This document shows, in pieces, positions 17,779 to 26,159 of a stretch of DNA of 64,000 nucleotides. Positions within the stretch are counted from its first letter, which is position 1. Every line of letters begins with the position of its first letter. Below the pieces are notes generated by a model. It worked only from the letters and a program-made list of their open reading frames with translations, ran no database searches and was not told the origin of the DNA. The translations under genes were made by a program, and so were the position numbers. The stretch spans positions 1,054,001 to 1,118,000 of the forward strand of contig OZ253455.1 in assembly GCA_965261195.1 (NCBI GenBank). Direction: 5' to 3'. Source of the DNA: Bin87 sp965261195 (GTDB lineage Bacteria; Chloroflexota; Dehalococcoidia; Lucifugimonadales; UBA3495).

Positions 17779-17808
17779 TTCCGCCGAATAGTTCCGCCGA
17801 ATAGTTCC
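17770..17808 (+). repeat. 13-bp tandem repeat, three units, at the rplM stop codon
   Basis: Three 13-bp units (17770-17782, 17783-17795 and 17796-17808) follow each other without a gap; the last two are identical and the first differs at one base. The first unit contains the rplM stop codon. The array fills about half of the rplM-rpsI spacer and looks like slippage expansion. Confidence 0.92.
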
Positions 17809-17849
17809 GAGGACAATCCAGGCCAATCATCCGCACAGGCAGGTAATCA

Positions 17850-18263
17850 ATGGTGGTTCAAACCGAAGCGCAGCAACAATATATCTACGGCACCGGCAAA
17901 CGCAAGTGTGCCATCGCCAAAGTTCGTCTGTATCCGGATGACGGCACTGCCATCATCGTCAACGGCAAGCCGATGGAAGAATACTTCAACTGGCTGCCCT
18001 GGCAGTCCACCATTCGGGAAGCCTTCGTCGTATCAGATACGGTGGGCCGCTTCCGGGTGATGGCTCAGGTGATCGGTGGCGGCGTGAACGCGCAGGCTGA
18101 GGCCATCCGCCATGGGATTACACGCGCTTTGGTCACTTTCGACGCCGACTTGAAACCTAGTTTGCGAAGGGCCGGTTTCGTTACCCGAGACGCCAGAGTG
18201 AAAGAAAGCAAGAAGTACGGCCTGAAGCGCGCCCGCCGCGCCCCGCAGTACACCAAGCGGTAG
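17850..18263 (+). CDS. rpsI: 30S ribosomal protein S9
   Basis: S9 contacts the P-site tRNA through its C-terminal tail. The 137-residue product has GTGKRKCAIAKVRLYPDDGT, GGGVNAQAEAIRHGITRAL and the conserved ending ESKKYGLKRARRAPQYTKR. It is the last gene of the ribosomal cluster and is followed by a 16-bp direct duplication and a terminator. Confidence 0.97.
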   Translation: MVVQTEAQQQYIYGTGKRKCAIAKVRLYPDDGTAIIVNGKPMEEYFNWLPWQSTIREAFVVSDTVGRFRVMAQVIGGGVNAQAEAIRHGITRALVTFDADLKPSLRRAGFVTRDARVKESKKYGLKRARRAPQYTKR

Positions 18264-18270
18264 GCTCCCG

Positions 18271-18302
18271 CCGGCGCCAACCTTCACCGGCGCCAACCTT
18301 CA
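18271..18302 (+). repeat. 16-bp tandem duplication after rpsI
   Basis: Two identical 16-bp units (18271-18286 and 18287-18302) lie between the rpsI stop codon and the terminator. It matches the general pattern of short tandem duplications at gene ends in this window. Confidence 0.9.
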
Positions 18303-18308
18303 GGACAA

Positions 18309-18340
18309 ATGCACCCCTCGGTCAGCGCCGAGGGGTGCAT
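18309..18340. terminator. Hairpin terminator ending the ribosomal cluster
   Basis: A perfect 13-bp stem (18309-18321 paired with 18328-18340) closes on a six-base loop. It lies between rpsI on the plus strand and a convergent gene on the minus strand, so it can serve both directions. The T tract after it is short (ttcatt), so Rho-independent strength is moderate. Confidence 0.85.
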
Positions 18341-18365
18341 TTCATTATTGCTGCCAGTCACCCAA

Positions 18366-19292
18366 TTACAGCAAGTCGCCCAGCGTCAGCCAATAGAAGA
18401 CGATGTAGGTGCCGGCCACTACCATCAGCCAGGCGCCGACGATGCCGACGTAGGGCAGGGCGGCGCGCATCCAACGCAGCAATACCGTGCGCGCCACTGC
18501 CATCCCCAGGGTGAGGGCCAGTATGACGCTGCCCATTCCCAACGCGTACAGAACAAATTGCCCGATGGTGTCCAGCCAACCGGAGGACAATCCGGCGCCG
18601 ACTCCCAGCACCGCCAGGAATAGCGGCAACGTGCAGCTCAGCGATGCCAACCCGTAGCTGACCCCGAACAGCACATAACCCGGCACGTTCAGCTGCCCCG
18701 GGTCACCCACGCGGGCGGCCAGGCGTTGGGCCAGGCTGGTATAAATCTTGCCGCCGGCGGCCATGAACGCCCCGGCTCCAATCAGCAGCACGCCCACCGC
18801 CAATCCAACGTAGGGCAATGCGGTTACGACGATGGCCTGCGAACCGAACCCCAAGATCAGCCCGACCACACCGAACAGCACGACAAATCCCAGGGACACG
18901 GACAATCCCACCATGATGGCGCGGGCAACCAGCAGAACTGGTCGACGGTCGCGGTCCTGATTGCCGCCGCTGACGTACATACCGAGATAGGCGGGCAGCA
19001 TTGCGAATCCACACGGGTTCACCGCCGACGCCGCGCCGACTGCATAGGCGAACCCCAGCTTTATCCCCACGTTGCTGATGCCGGCGCCGGATGTGCCGGA
19101 CAGCCCTTCGACGAATCGGTTCACACCGTCAATGCCCTCGGCGTTGCGCAGAACCAGCGCGCCCACTATGGCCACGGCATAAGCAATGGCGGCGATCAGG
19201 GTCGCAATTGCAACGCTGCGGCTGACCGGCAGCCGATCCCAGAAACCAGCGTTGACGGATTCGGAGTTGGGTACATTCGCTGGTGTAGTCAT
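18366..19292 (-). CDS. CcdA/DsbD-like transmembrane thiol-disulfide carrier
   Basis: Proteins of this family move electrons across the membrane from cytosolic thioredoxin to periplasmic redox partners, for cytochrome c maturation or disulfide reduction. The chosen ATG gives 308 residues; a longer upstream frame has no family similarity. About seven hydrophobic segments are visible. The two redox cysteines are Cys94 in the motif NPCGFAMLPAYLG and Cys220 in SLSCTLPLFLAVLG. No thioredoxin or ResB-like gene is adjacent, so the exact partner is unknown. A ferredoxin:thioredoxin reductase subunit is encoded elsewhere in the window. Confidence 0.9.
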   Translation of the reverse strand: MTTPANVPNSESVNAGFWDRLPVSRSVAIATLIAAIAYAVAIVGALVLRNAEGIDGVNRFVEGLSGTSGAGISNVGIKLGFAYAVGAASAVNPCGFAMLPAYLGMYVSGGNQDRDRRPVLLVARAIMVGLSVSLGFVVLFGVVGLILGFGSQAIVVTALPYVGLAVGVLLIGAGAFMAAGGKIYTSLAQRLAARVGDPGQLNVPGYVLFGVSYGLASLSCTLPLFLAVLGVGAGLSSGWLDTIGQFVLYALGMGSVILALTLGMAVARTVLLRWMRAALPYVGIVGAWLMVVAGTYIVFYWLTLGDLL

Positions 19293-19368
19293 TACGCTCA
19301 CTGTGCAGCCATTGAATGATGGGCTTAACGCGTGGGCGTCGCGCACCGATGCCCAACGATTATTACGA

Positions 19369-19746
19369 CTATTGACCCACTTCGGATTGCAAAACCGCAA
19401 TCGCCGGTGGTTGAATGCGCACAACCACGGTGTTCACCACTCGGTCAGCCAGCGACCGGTGTTCTTCCTCATCCAGCAAGAGGAGAATGGCATCGACAAG
19501 CAATCCGATGCCGCCAAAGCTGTGGACTACTGTTTTAACAACTTCCCGGATGAAAGTCGTTCCCCAACCGGCTGCTCCGCCATCACGGAGCACCGCCTTG
19601 ATGCCCAGCAACTGCTTCCCTGGCGTCTGACCGCGTCGCAGTACAATCAGCCACCAGATTATGTAACCGATAATCAACGTCAGGAAAAACAGCAGGCCAT
19701 CAAGCAGTAACGCGCCCAGGCGGCGCAGGGGTGTCGCTGGTTCCAT
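19369..19746 (-). CDS. RDD family membrane protein
   Basis: RDD proteins are small membrane proteins of mostly unknown or transport-related function. The 125-residue product has the family features RRLGALLLDGLLFFLTLIIG, the loop RRGQTPGKQLLGIKAV and the aspartate-rich end EEHRSLADRVVNTVVV, with two or three membrane segments. It sits 23 bases downstream of the phosphohexomutase gene and 76 bases upstream of the CcdA-like gene, so the three are probably co-transcribed. Confidence 0.87.
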   Translation of the reverse strand: MEPATPLRRLGALLLDGLLFFLTLIIGYIIWWLIVLRRGQTPGKQLLGIKAVLRDGGAAGWGTTFIREVVKTVVHSFGGIGLLVDAILLLLDEEEHRSLADRVVNTVVVRIQPPAIAVLQSEVGQ

Positions 19747-19769
19747 CTATCCTCCCGGATTCCTCCCGC

Positions 19770-21182
19770 CTACACGCCCAGATGCGCCTGCATGGCATCA
19801 AGCAGCCTCGTTACGTTGGCGGCGCTGTCCGCTTCGCAATAAATGCGTAGCAACGGCTCGGTGCCGGAAAAGCGGGCCGCGACCCAACCGGCGTCCAGCA
19901 TCCACCGGCGGCCGTCGATTTCGTCGATGCCGGTGATGTTCATTCCCGCCAGATTGGTCAGCGGCTCTCCGGTCAAACGTCCCAATATCGCGGCCCGTGC
20001 TGCCGGGTCGAATCCCACGTCGCGGCGCTGATAGTGGTGCTCGCCAACCAGGTCGAACAAAATCTCTACCATCTCGGACGCTGCCATGCCGGTGGTGGCG
20101 AGATATTCCAGCAGGTAAAGGCCGCTCAGGATGCCGTCGCGTTCGGGGATGTGGCCGCGAAAGGCGTAACCGCCGCTCTCTTCACCGCCCAGCAGCGCAT
20201 GGTCGGCGACAAAGCGTTGGCCGATGTTCTTGAACCCGACGGGAAGTTCGACTACCGGCACACCGTAGTGTTCTCCCAGTTTGTTCAGCATCACCGACGC
20301 CGTAACACCCTTGACCAACGTCCCGCGGTCGCCGCGTCCCAACAGGTACATCGCCAGCAACGAAAATACTTCCAGGGTGCTGACGAACCGACCTCGCTGG
20401 TCCACCAACCCGATTCGATCAGCGTCGCCGTCCAGAGCCAGACCCACCGATGCGCCATCGGCTGCCACGCGGCGGCAGAGTTCGGTCAGGTTGTGGGCGA
20501 TGGGTTCGGGCTGGGCCATGCCCGGGAAGGCGGGGTTGCGTTCGCCGCGCAATTCCGTTACTGCCGTTGCGCCGCCACCCAACAAATCGGCAAAGTAGCC
20601 CGCCCCCGCGCCGTGCATCGCGTCAACCAGCACATTCAGACCAGCAGCGCGGATGGCGTCCAGGTCAATGAGGCCGGCGATGGATTGGCGGTAGGCCGGG
20701 TTGGGGTCCACATCTTCAACCAGACCGGCGGCGCGCGCTGCGGCCAACGGGAGTGATTTCGGCGCTCCGGCGGATTCGATGCACATTTCAAGCACGTCCG
20801 TGGTTTCCTGGCTGGCGCTGCCGCCGAGATTGGACTTGAACTTGAAACCGTTCCAGCCGGCCGGGTTGTGGCTGGCGGTGATTACAACGCCGCCGGCTGC
20901 CTGCCGATGCACAACCTGGTGGCTCACCACCGGGGTTGGCGCCGGCTCGGCGCACCGGTAAACGTGAATACCGTTGCCGGCCATTACGGAGGCAACGGTG
21001 TCGGCGAATTCACGGGATGCAAACCGCGTGTCGTACCCGACCACCAGCCCGGAGCTGGCCGTGTCCTGGATTCGCAGGTAGTCCGCCAGTCCCTGGGCGC
21101 AGCGAGCAACGTTAGCAAAAGTAAAATCGTCGGCGATGATTCCCCGCCAACCGTCGGTACCGAATTTGATTGGGGTGTTCAT
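19770..21182 (-). CDS. Phosphoglucomutase/phosphomannomutase
   Basis: Enzymes of the alpha-D-phosphohexomutase family interconvert hexose 1- and 6-phosphates for cell-surface and storage sugars. The 470-residue product has the four hallmarks in order: GTDGWRGIIADDFTFAN at the start, the phosphoserine loop TASHNPAGWNGFK, the metal loop ALDGDADRIGLVD, the sugar loop GEESGGYAFRGHIPERDG, and the C-terminal phosphate loop RFSGTEPLLRIY. Whether glucose or mannose is preferred cannot be read from the sequence. Confidence 0.94.
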   Translation of the reverse strand: MNTPIKFGTDGWRGIIADDFTFANVARCAQGLADYLRIQDTASSGLVVGYDTRFASREFADTVASVMAGNGIHVYRCAEPAPTPVVSHQVVHRQAAGGVVITASHNPAGWNGFKFKSNLGGSASQETTDVLEMCIESAGAPKSLPLAAARAAGLVEDVDPNPAYRQSIAGLIDLDAIRAAGLNVLVDAMHGAGAGYFADLLGGGATAVTELRGERNPAFPGMAQPEPIAHNLTELCRRVAADGASVGLALDGDADRIGLVDQRGRFVSTLEVFSLLAMYLLGRGDRGTLVKGVTASVMLNKLGEHYGVPVVELPVGFKNIGQRFVADHALLGGEESGGYAFRGHIPERDGILSGLYLLEYLATTGMAASEMVEILFDLVGEHHYQRRDVGFDPAARAAILGRLTGEPLTNLAGMNITGIDEIDGRRWMLDAGWVAARFSGTEPLLRIYCEADSAANVTRLLDAMQAHLGV

Positions 21183-21233
21183 ATTCCAATTCTATCATCG
21201 GCTGCCGATGCAATGGGACGGTAGAACGCAATC

Positions 21234-21342
21234 TGTCATTGCGAGGAGCATAGCGACGTGGCAATCTCGATGATGTTGAACACACGTCGGCGCACCGCCG
21301 TTGCTACGGCGACGAGATTGCCACGCTGCGCTCGCAATGACA
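21234..21342. repeat. Dispersed palindromic element, copy A
   Basis: About 109 bp with terminal inverted repeats TGTCATTGCGAG and CTCGCAATGACA, and inner inverted arms GTGGCAATCTCG and CGAGATTGCCAC. No coding potential. Four more copies lie at 21382, 28794, 45823 and 53857. It lies between two minus-strand genes; the 21183-21529 spacer holds this copy and copy B and no gene. Confidence 0.9.
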
Positions 21343-21381
21343 AAGTGAGTACGCATGAGGATGAGACAAATTTGCGAAACC

Positions 21382-21474
21382 TGTCATCACGAGCGTGGAG
21401 TAGCAATCTCGCCGCTGAAACCGCCGCCGCTGACGCAACGAGATTGCCGCGTCGCTACGCTTCTCGTAATGACA
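21382..21474. repeat. Dispersed palindromic element, copy B (diverged)
   Basis: A shorter, more diverged copy that keeps the termini TGTCAT and ATGACA and the inner GCAATCTCG and CGAGATTGC arms. It stands about 40 bp from copy A, in the same orientation-neutral palindromic form. Confidence 0.8.
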
Positions 21475-21529
21475 GAGGGCGAGAACGGCAGTTTAGCAAT
21501 CTTTTCGGATGCTGCTCGTATCAGGATTA

Positions 21530-21982
21530 CTATCGCCGGCGATTGACGCGGGTGATGACCGTGCCGGCCACTCGGTCGGGGAGAGAGCGGCGCCCCGTCC
21601 TGTCGTAACAGATAACGATGGCATCGACGACGAAGCCGATGAGGGTGAGGTGCAGCAGGAATTTGAAGAGCGCGCGTATCAGTTTGGTTGGCAAGCTGGC
21701 TGGCCCGCCCCGGAGTCGGTGCACATCCGTGCCGGTGAGCCGCCGGCCCGGCGGCCCAAACTTCACGATAATCAGGAACCACAGGATATAGGTGACCAGT
21801 AACGTCAGCGGCGCCTGTATCGCTACGAAATCGTAGAGGTCAAGGTCGGGTTCCCCGGGCCCGGAGAACCCGACTTGCCGTACCCACCGGATCGGAAACA
21901 AGACGGCGGAGCCGATGCCGATGAAGATGAGCCGGTCAATGAGCCAGGAGATGAACCGGCGCAGCGGTATTATCCGGTCCAA
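21530..21982 (-). CDS. RDD family membrane protein, second
   Basis: A 150-residue RDD protein with LRRFISWLIDRLIFIGIGSA at the start, a hydrophobic stretch around LLVTYILWFLIIV, and the ending GRRSLPDRVAGTVITRV. It resembles the 125-residue RDD protein encoded at 19369. The usual GxTPGK loop reads GPPGRRLTG here. An 11-bp tandem duplication (21984-22005) lies just upstream of its start. Confidence 0.8.
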   Translation of the reverse strand: MDRIIPLRRFISWLIDRLIFIGIGSAVLFPIRWVRQVGFSGPGEPDLDLYDFVAIQAPLTLLVTYILWFLIIVKFGPPGRRLTGTDVHRLRGGPASLPTKLIRALFKFLLHLTLIGFVVDAIVICYDRTGRRSLPDRVAGTVITRVNRRR

Positions 21983-22024
21983 TGTCTGCTCCGCGTCTGC
22001 TCCGCTAGGTCCGGCTAAACAATG

Positions 22025-22064
22025 TTGATGCGCCCCTCCTCGGCAGCGGAGAAGGACGCATCAA
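22025..22064 (-). terminator. Hairpin downstream of metK
   Basis: An 8-bp perfect outer stem (22025-22032 with 22057-22064) with a further partly paired inner part lies 20 bases after the metK stop on the minus strand. Only a weak T-rich stretch follows (cattgttt), so this may be a terminator or an mRNA-protecting hairpin. Confidence 0.55.
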
Positions 22065-22083
22065 GAGGCGAACTTTACGGCTA

Positions 22084-23325
22084 TTAGTCACCGGCGGCGG
22101 CGGCCATGGCTCCCGCAGCCTGCTTCAGTCCGTCCGCCTTGTCAGTGCGTTCCCAGGGCAGGTCCAGGTCATTGCGACCAAAGTGCCCGTAAGCGGCGGT
22201 CTTGCCGTAGATGGGCCGCCGGAGGTCCAAATCTTCGATGATCGCGCCGGGGCGGAGGTCGAAGTGCTCCGTTACCAGCTGCTCGATGCGCTCGTTGGGC
22301 AGGTGGTTGGTGTCGAAGGTTTCGACGGAGACGGAAATGGGCTCCGCGACGCCGATGGCGTAGGAAACGATGATTTCAACACGGTCGGCGAGTCCGGCGG
22401 CAACCAGATTTTTCGCCACGTAACGGGCAGCATAGGCGCCGGAGCGGTCAACTTTGGTCGGGTCTTTGCCGGAGAAAGCGCCGCCGCCGTGTCGGGCGAT
22501 GCCGCCGTAGGTGTCGACCAGGATTTTGCGACCGGTCAATCCGGTATCCCCCTGGGGGCCGCCCACCACGAACCAACCACTGGGGTTGACGTAATACTTG
22601 GTCTCGTCGTCCAGCAGATGCGCCGGCACCACGGGTATGATGACGTTGTCGATAACGTCGCGGCGGATTTTCGCCTGGAAAGCCGCCCGGTCAGCCTGGT
22701 CTTCGTGCTGCGAGCTGATTACGATTGCGTCGACGCGGTGGGGCTTGCCGAAACGATACTCCACCGTTACCTGGGACTTGCCGTCCGGGCCGAGGTAAGG
22801 CAGCGTGCCATTCTTGCGCACTTCGGAAAGGCGCTCCACCAGGCGATGGGACAAGTCCACCGTCAAAGGCATCAGGCCTTCGGTTTCGTTGCAGGCAAAG
22901 CCGACCATCATGCCCTGGTCGCCGGCGCCGGTGGCCCGGCGAGCATCGGCCGCCCCGTCGCCGCGGTGTTCCAGCGATGTGGTTACGCCGCTGCTGATGT
23001 CGGGGGACTGCTGGCTGACGTGGGCCATCACGCCGCACGAATTGCCATCGATGCCATATTTGACATCGGTGTACCCGATGTCCAGCATTACCTGCCGGGC
23101 AATCTGGTTGAAGTCCATTGCGGAACGGGTCGTAATCTCGCCGGTTACCATCACGAGATTTTTGGTGGCGACGGTTTCGCACGCGACCCGGCTCATCGGG
23201 TCGCCGGCCAGCGCAGTATCCAGGACTGCGTCAGAAATCTGGTCACAAAGCTTATCCGGGTGCCCCTCCGTTACCGACTCAGAGGTGAGCAGGTACTTGG
23301 GCGACGTCATAAACTGGATTGGCAT
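22084..23325 (-). CDS. metK: S-adenosylmethionine synthetase
   Basis: MetK makes S-adenosylmethionine from methionine and ATP. The 413-residue product has GHPDKLCDQISDAVLD near its start, the ATP-site segment GAGDQGMMVGFACNETE, and the phosphate-binding loop GGGAFSGKDPTKVDRSGAYA. It starts MPIQFMTSPKYLLTSES; a start at the internal Met6 is possible. It is the last gene of the SAM operon, 95 bases after ahcY, with a hairpin-forming repeat in the gap. No separate riboswitch is visible directly in front of it. Confidence 0.97.
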   Translation of the reverse strand: MPIQFMTSPKYLLTSESVTEGHPDKLCDQISDAVLDTALAGDPMSRVACETVATKNLVMVTGEITTRSAMDFNQIARQVMLDIGYTDVKYGIDGNSCGVMAHVSQQSPDISSGVTTSLEHRGDGAADARRATGAGDQGMMVGFACNETEGLMPLTVDLSHRLVERLSEVRKNGTLPYLGPDGKSQVTVEYRFGKPHRVDAIVISSQHEDQADRAAFQAKIRRDVIDNVIIPVVPAHLLDDETKYYVNPSGWFVVGGPQGDTGLTGRKILVDTYGGIARHGGGAFSGKDPTKVDRSGAYAARYVAKNLVAAGLADRVEIIVSYAIGVAEPISVSVETFDTNHLPNERIEQLVTEHFDLRPGAIIEDLDLRRPIYGKTAAYGHFGRNDLDLPWERTDKADGLKQAAGAMAAAAGD

Positions 23326-23373
23326 AGGTCAAAACCTCACTGTGGTTGATGGAAAAGTTGGTGTGGGGATTTT

Positions 23374-23418
23374 CACCCTCACCCTGACCCTCTCCCATTC
23401 AAGGGAGCGGGGAAAAGG
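23374..23418. repeat. Hairpin repeat CACCCTCACCCTGACCC in the ahcY-metK gap
   Basis: A stretch with CACCCTCACCCTGACCCTCT followed by a CCCATTCAAGGGAG hairpin. A near copy lies at 24744-24786 in the next gap of the same operon. Such repeats are common between genes in many bacteria; here both lie inside the SAM operon where they could stabilise or process the mRNA. Confidence 0.75.
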
Positions 23419-23420
23419 GG

Positions 23421-24692
23421 TTAGGTGCCTTCTTCCCAACTTTCGTTGTAAGCCTTTTGTTCGGCGGTGAGCGCGTCGATGCGGATTCCCATGGTCTCCA
23501 GCTTCAGGCGGCCAACCTCCGCGTCGATTTCGCGCGGGACGATGTGGACACCGGACGCCAGGCTACGATAATTTTTGACCAGGTACTCGCAGCTCAAAGC
23601 CTGGTTGGCAAAGCTCATATCCATAACCGCTGACGGGTGCCCTTCGGCAGCCGTGAGGTTGATGAGCCGGCCTTCGCCCAGCAGATAGATGCGCCGACCG
23701 TCGGCAGTTACGTATTCCTCGACGAACGGCCGCACCTCCCGGTGGCTGACGGCAATCGCCTCCAGCGCCGGAATGTCGATCTCCACGTTGAAATGACCGC
23801 TGTTGGCCACGATGGCGCCACTGTGCATGGCGGCGAAGTGGTCGGCGCCAATGACGTGCCAGCCGCCGGACACGGTGATAAACACTTCACCCTGCGCCGC
23901 GGCTTCCAGGCCGGTCATAACCTGGAAACCATCCATTACTGCTTCCAGGGCGCGCACCGGGTTGATTTCGGTTACGATGACCAGCGCTCCCATTCCACGG
24001 GCGCGCGATGCCACGCCGCGGCCACACCAGCCGTAGCCGCCAATCACCACCTTGCGGCCGGCCCACAGGATGTTGGTGGCGCGGGTGATGCCGTCCAGCG
24101 TGCTCTGGCCGGTGCCATAGCGGTTGTCAAAAAAGTGCTTGGTTTCGGCTTCGTTGACGGCAATAATCGGATAGGTCAACTTGCCATCGGCGGCCATGGC
24201 GGTCAGACGCACCACGCCGGTGGTGGTCTCTTCGGTGCCGGCCATCACGTTGGTGAGCAGGTCGTTGCGCTCCCGGTGCAGGATTCCCACCAGGTCGGCG
24301 CCATCATCCATCGTCACGTTGGGAGCGTGGTCGAGAGCCGCATTGATGTGTTGGTAATACGTTGCGTTGTCTTCGCCCTTGATGGCGTAGGTAGGGATTC
24401 CGTATTCCTGCACCAACGCCGCGGCGGTTTCGTCCTGGGTGCTCAACGGGTTGCTGGCGCAGACCACCAGGTCGGCCCCGCCTTCTTTGAGCGCGATGGC
24501 CAGGTTGGCCGTTTCAGTAGTTACGTGGAGGCAGGCGGCGATCCTGATCCCGTCGAATGGTTTCTCCGCGCGGAGCCGTTCCGTGATCATATTGACCACC
24601 GGCATTTCACGCCCGGCCCATTTGATGCGGTCTACACCGGCCTGCGCCAGCGACAGGTCTTTCACGTCGCCTTTAGTTTTCTGTACCGTCAA
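23421..24692 (-). CDS. ahcY: Adenosylhomocysteinase
   Basis: This enzyme splits S-adenosylhomocysteine, the product of SAM-dependent methylation, into adenosine and homocysteine. The 423-residue product has CASNPLSTQDETAAAL in the substrate domain and the NAD-binding loop VIGGYGWCGRGVASRARGMG, then VTEINPVRALEAVMDGF. It ends with the family's EVGRLKLETMGIRIDALT. Its place between the rhodanese and metK supports a recycling role. Confidence 0.97.
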   Translation of the reverse strand: MTVQKTKGDVKDLSLAQAGVDRIKWAGREMPVVNMITERLRAEKPFDGIRIAACLHVTTETANLAIALKEGGADLVVCASNPLSTQDETAAALVQEYGIPTYAIKGEDNATYYQHINAALDHAPNVTMDDGADLVGILHRERNDLLTNVMAGTEETTTGVVRLTAMAADGKLTYPIIAVNEAETKHFFDNRYGTGQSTLDGITRATNILWAGRKVVIGGYGWCGRGVASRARGMGALVIVTEINPVRALEAVMDGFQVMTGLEAAAQGEVFITVSGGWHVIGADHFAAMHSGAIVANSGHFNVEIDIPALEAIAVSHREVRPFVEEYVTADGRRIYLLGEGRLINLTAAEGHPSAVMDMSFANQALSCEYLVKNYRSLASGVHIVPREIDAEVGRLKLETMGIRIDALTAEQKAYNESWEEGT

Positions 24693-24743
24693 ATTTCTGT
24701 ACCTCTCATTTGTTGGGTTGGAAATTACCTGGGGGGTGGGGGT

Positions 24744-24786
24744 TCACCCTCACCCTGGCCCTCTCCCATCAAGGGAGAGGTGAAGT
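24744..24786. repeat. Hairpin repeat, second copy, in the rhodanese-ahcY gap
   Basis: Same motif as at 23374: CACCCTCACCCTGGCCCTCT, with CCCTCTCCC able to pair with GGGAGAGG across CATCAA or similar. The arm-and-loop structure is closer to perfect than in the first copy. Confidence 0.78.
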
Positions 24787-24790
24787 TACA

Positions 24791-25150
24791 TTACGGGTTG
24801 TCGCCGTAGGATGTGGGGTTGCCGGCGGCAATCCACGAGGGTGTGCCGTCCTCGATGTTGTATAGCATCTGCGAATCGTAACCCATGGCGGCGGCCAGTT
24901 CGCAGGCCAAACCGCTGCGGACGCCGGCAGCGCATATAAACAACACCGCCTTGTCCTCCGGCACTTCATCCATGCGCCCAGCCAGGTCGTCCACCGGAAT
25001 ATGAACGGCGCCGGTCGCGTGTCCGGTAACCCATTCGTCATCCCGCCGCACGTCTATGACCACCATCCCGTCGGGATTGGCGTCAAGCAGTTGGCGCGCT
25101 TCTACTGAATCCACCCGAGAGTAGGGTTCTCCGGGCATTTGTCGTGGCAT
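24791..25150 (-). CDS. Rhodanese-like sulfurtransferase
   Basis: Single-domain rhodaneses carry persulfide sulfur on a cysteine. The start at 25150 is favoured by an AGGAGGT ribosome binding site; the frame continues upstream but overlaps mtnP. The 119-residue product has VVIDVRRDDEWVTGHATGA, HIPVDDL and the active-site loop FICAAGVRSG with Cys73. Its place between mtnP and ahcY hints at sulfur handling in methionine salvage, but no substrate can be read from the sequence. Confidence 0.9.
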   Translation of the reverse strand: MPRQMPGEPYSRVDSVEARQLLDANPDGMVVIDVRRDDEWVTGHATGAVHIPVDDLAGRMDEVPEDKAVLFICAAGVRSGLACELAAAMGYDSQMLYNIEDGTPSWIAAGNPTSYGDNP

Positions 25151-25202
25151 TTCGATACCTCCTTTGTGATTTGCTAGCGTTGGTGGATCGAGCTGCGAGT
25201 GG

Positions 25203-26084
25203 TTACTCACTGCCATCCAGATATTTGCCGGCGATGGGACCGAGGCGCCGGCGGGCCTCGTCAGAAATATGGCTGCGATTGGTGATGATGGCGTTGGCCA
25301 ACGCCGACTGGCATTCGCACGGGCCCAGCGCCGCCAATGCCGGCATGATGTGGCGCAGGATGACGCGGCTGTTGGCAACGTTGGCAATCAGGTTTTCCAC
25401 CACCATTTCTACTGAAACCGCGTCATGGTCGGGATGCCAGCAGTCATAGTCGGTTACCCAGGCCATGGTGCCGTAGCACATCTCGGCCTCGCGAGCCAGC
25501 TTCGCTTCGGGCAAGGCGGTCATTCCGATGAGGTCGCCGCCCCAGGTGCGGTACATCTCCGATTCGGCTTTGGTCGAGAACGCGGGGCCTTCCATTACCA
25601 CCAGGGTCGCCCCCTGATGAGTGGGAATGCCCTGGCCCTCGCCGCCTTCCGCGATGACGGTGCTGACACCGGGGCAGAATGGCTCGGCAAAGGAGATGTG
25701 CGCGACGATGCCATTCTCGAAGAAGGTGCTGTCGCGGAACCGGGTACGGTCGATCAACTGATTGGGAACCACGAGCTGTTGCGGCTGGAAGCGGGCCTGC
25801 AGGCTGCCAACAGCGCTGACCGACACAATCCTTTTCACGCCGAGGGTTTTCAGTGCGTAGATGTTGGCGCGGAAGGGCAATTCCGTTGGGTTGACCCGAT
25901 GCCCCAACCCGTGGCGCGGCAGAAACGCGACCGGCACGTCCAGCAACTCGCCCACCGTGATGAAGTCGCTGGGCTTGCCGTATGGCGTGTCAATGTCAAC
26001 CACGGCGGATTCGGTGAACCCCTGAATCTCATAGAGGCCGCTGCCGCCGATGATTGCTATTTCTGCCTGCGGGTGATTGGGCAT
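25203..26084 (-). CDS. mtnP: S-methyl-5'-thioadenosine phosphorylase
   Basis: MtnP splits methylthioadenosine to adenine and methylthioribose 1-phosphate. The 293-residue product has IAIIGGSGLYEIQGF, FLPRHGLGHRVNPTELPFRA, SVSAVGSLQ, the substrate loop MEGPAFSTKAESEMYRTWGG and the base-site segment MAWVTDYDCWH. Its product is the substrate of mtnA, encoded earlier in the same operon. The C-terminus is longer than in close relatives of minimum length, which is common in this family. Confidence 0.95.
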   Translation of the reverse strand: MPNHPQAEIAIIGGSGLYEIQGFTESAVVDIDTPYGKPSDFITVGELLDVPVAFLPRHGLGHRVNPTELPFRANIYALKTLGVKRIVSVSAVGSLQARFQPQQLVVPNQLIDRTRFRDSTFFENGIVAHISFAEPFCPGVSTVIAEGGEGQGIPTHQGATLVVMEGPAFSTKAESEMYRTWGGDLIGMTALPEAKLAREAEMCYGTMAWVTDYDCWHPDHDAVSVEMVVENLIANVANSRVILRHIMPALAALGPCECQSALANAIITNRSHISDEARRRLGPIAGKYLDGSE

Positions 26085-26159
26085 TGAGTGTTGATTCCTT
26101 ACGGGTGCGTTTTCCGAACGCGTGCGCTCTCTGAACGCGGGTTCTTTTCAGGTGGTAGT

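Noticed and set aside
21183..21529. CRISPR array
   Set aside because: The repeated stretches are palindromic elements of 90-110 bp, not short regular repeats with unique spacers; no cas gene is present.
22183..23349. Plus-strand frames over metK and ahcY
   Set aside because: They are complements of strongly conserved enzymes and have no start signal or similarity.
23326..23420. A second SAM riboswitch directly before metK
   Set aside because: No S-box core is present there; the gap holds only a common hairpin repeat.
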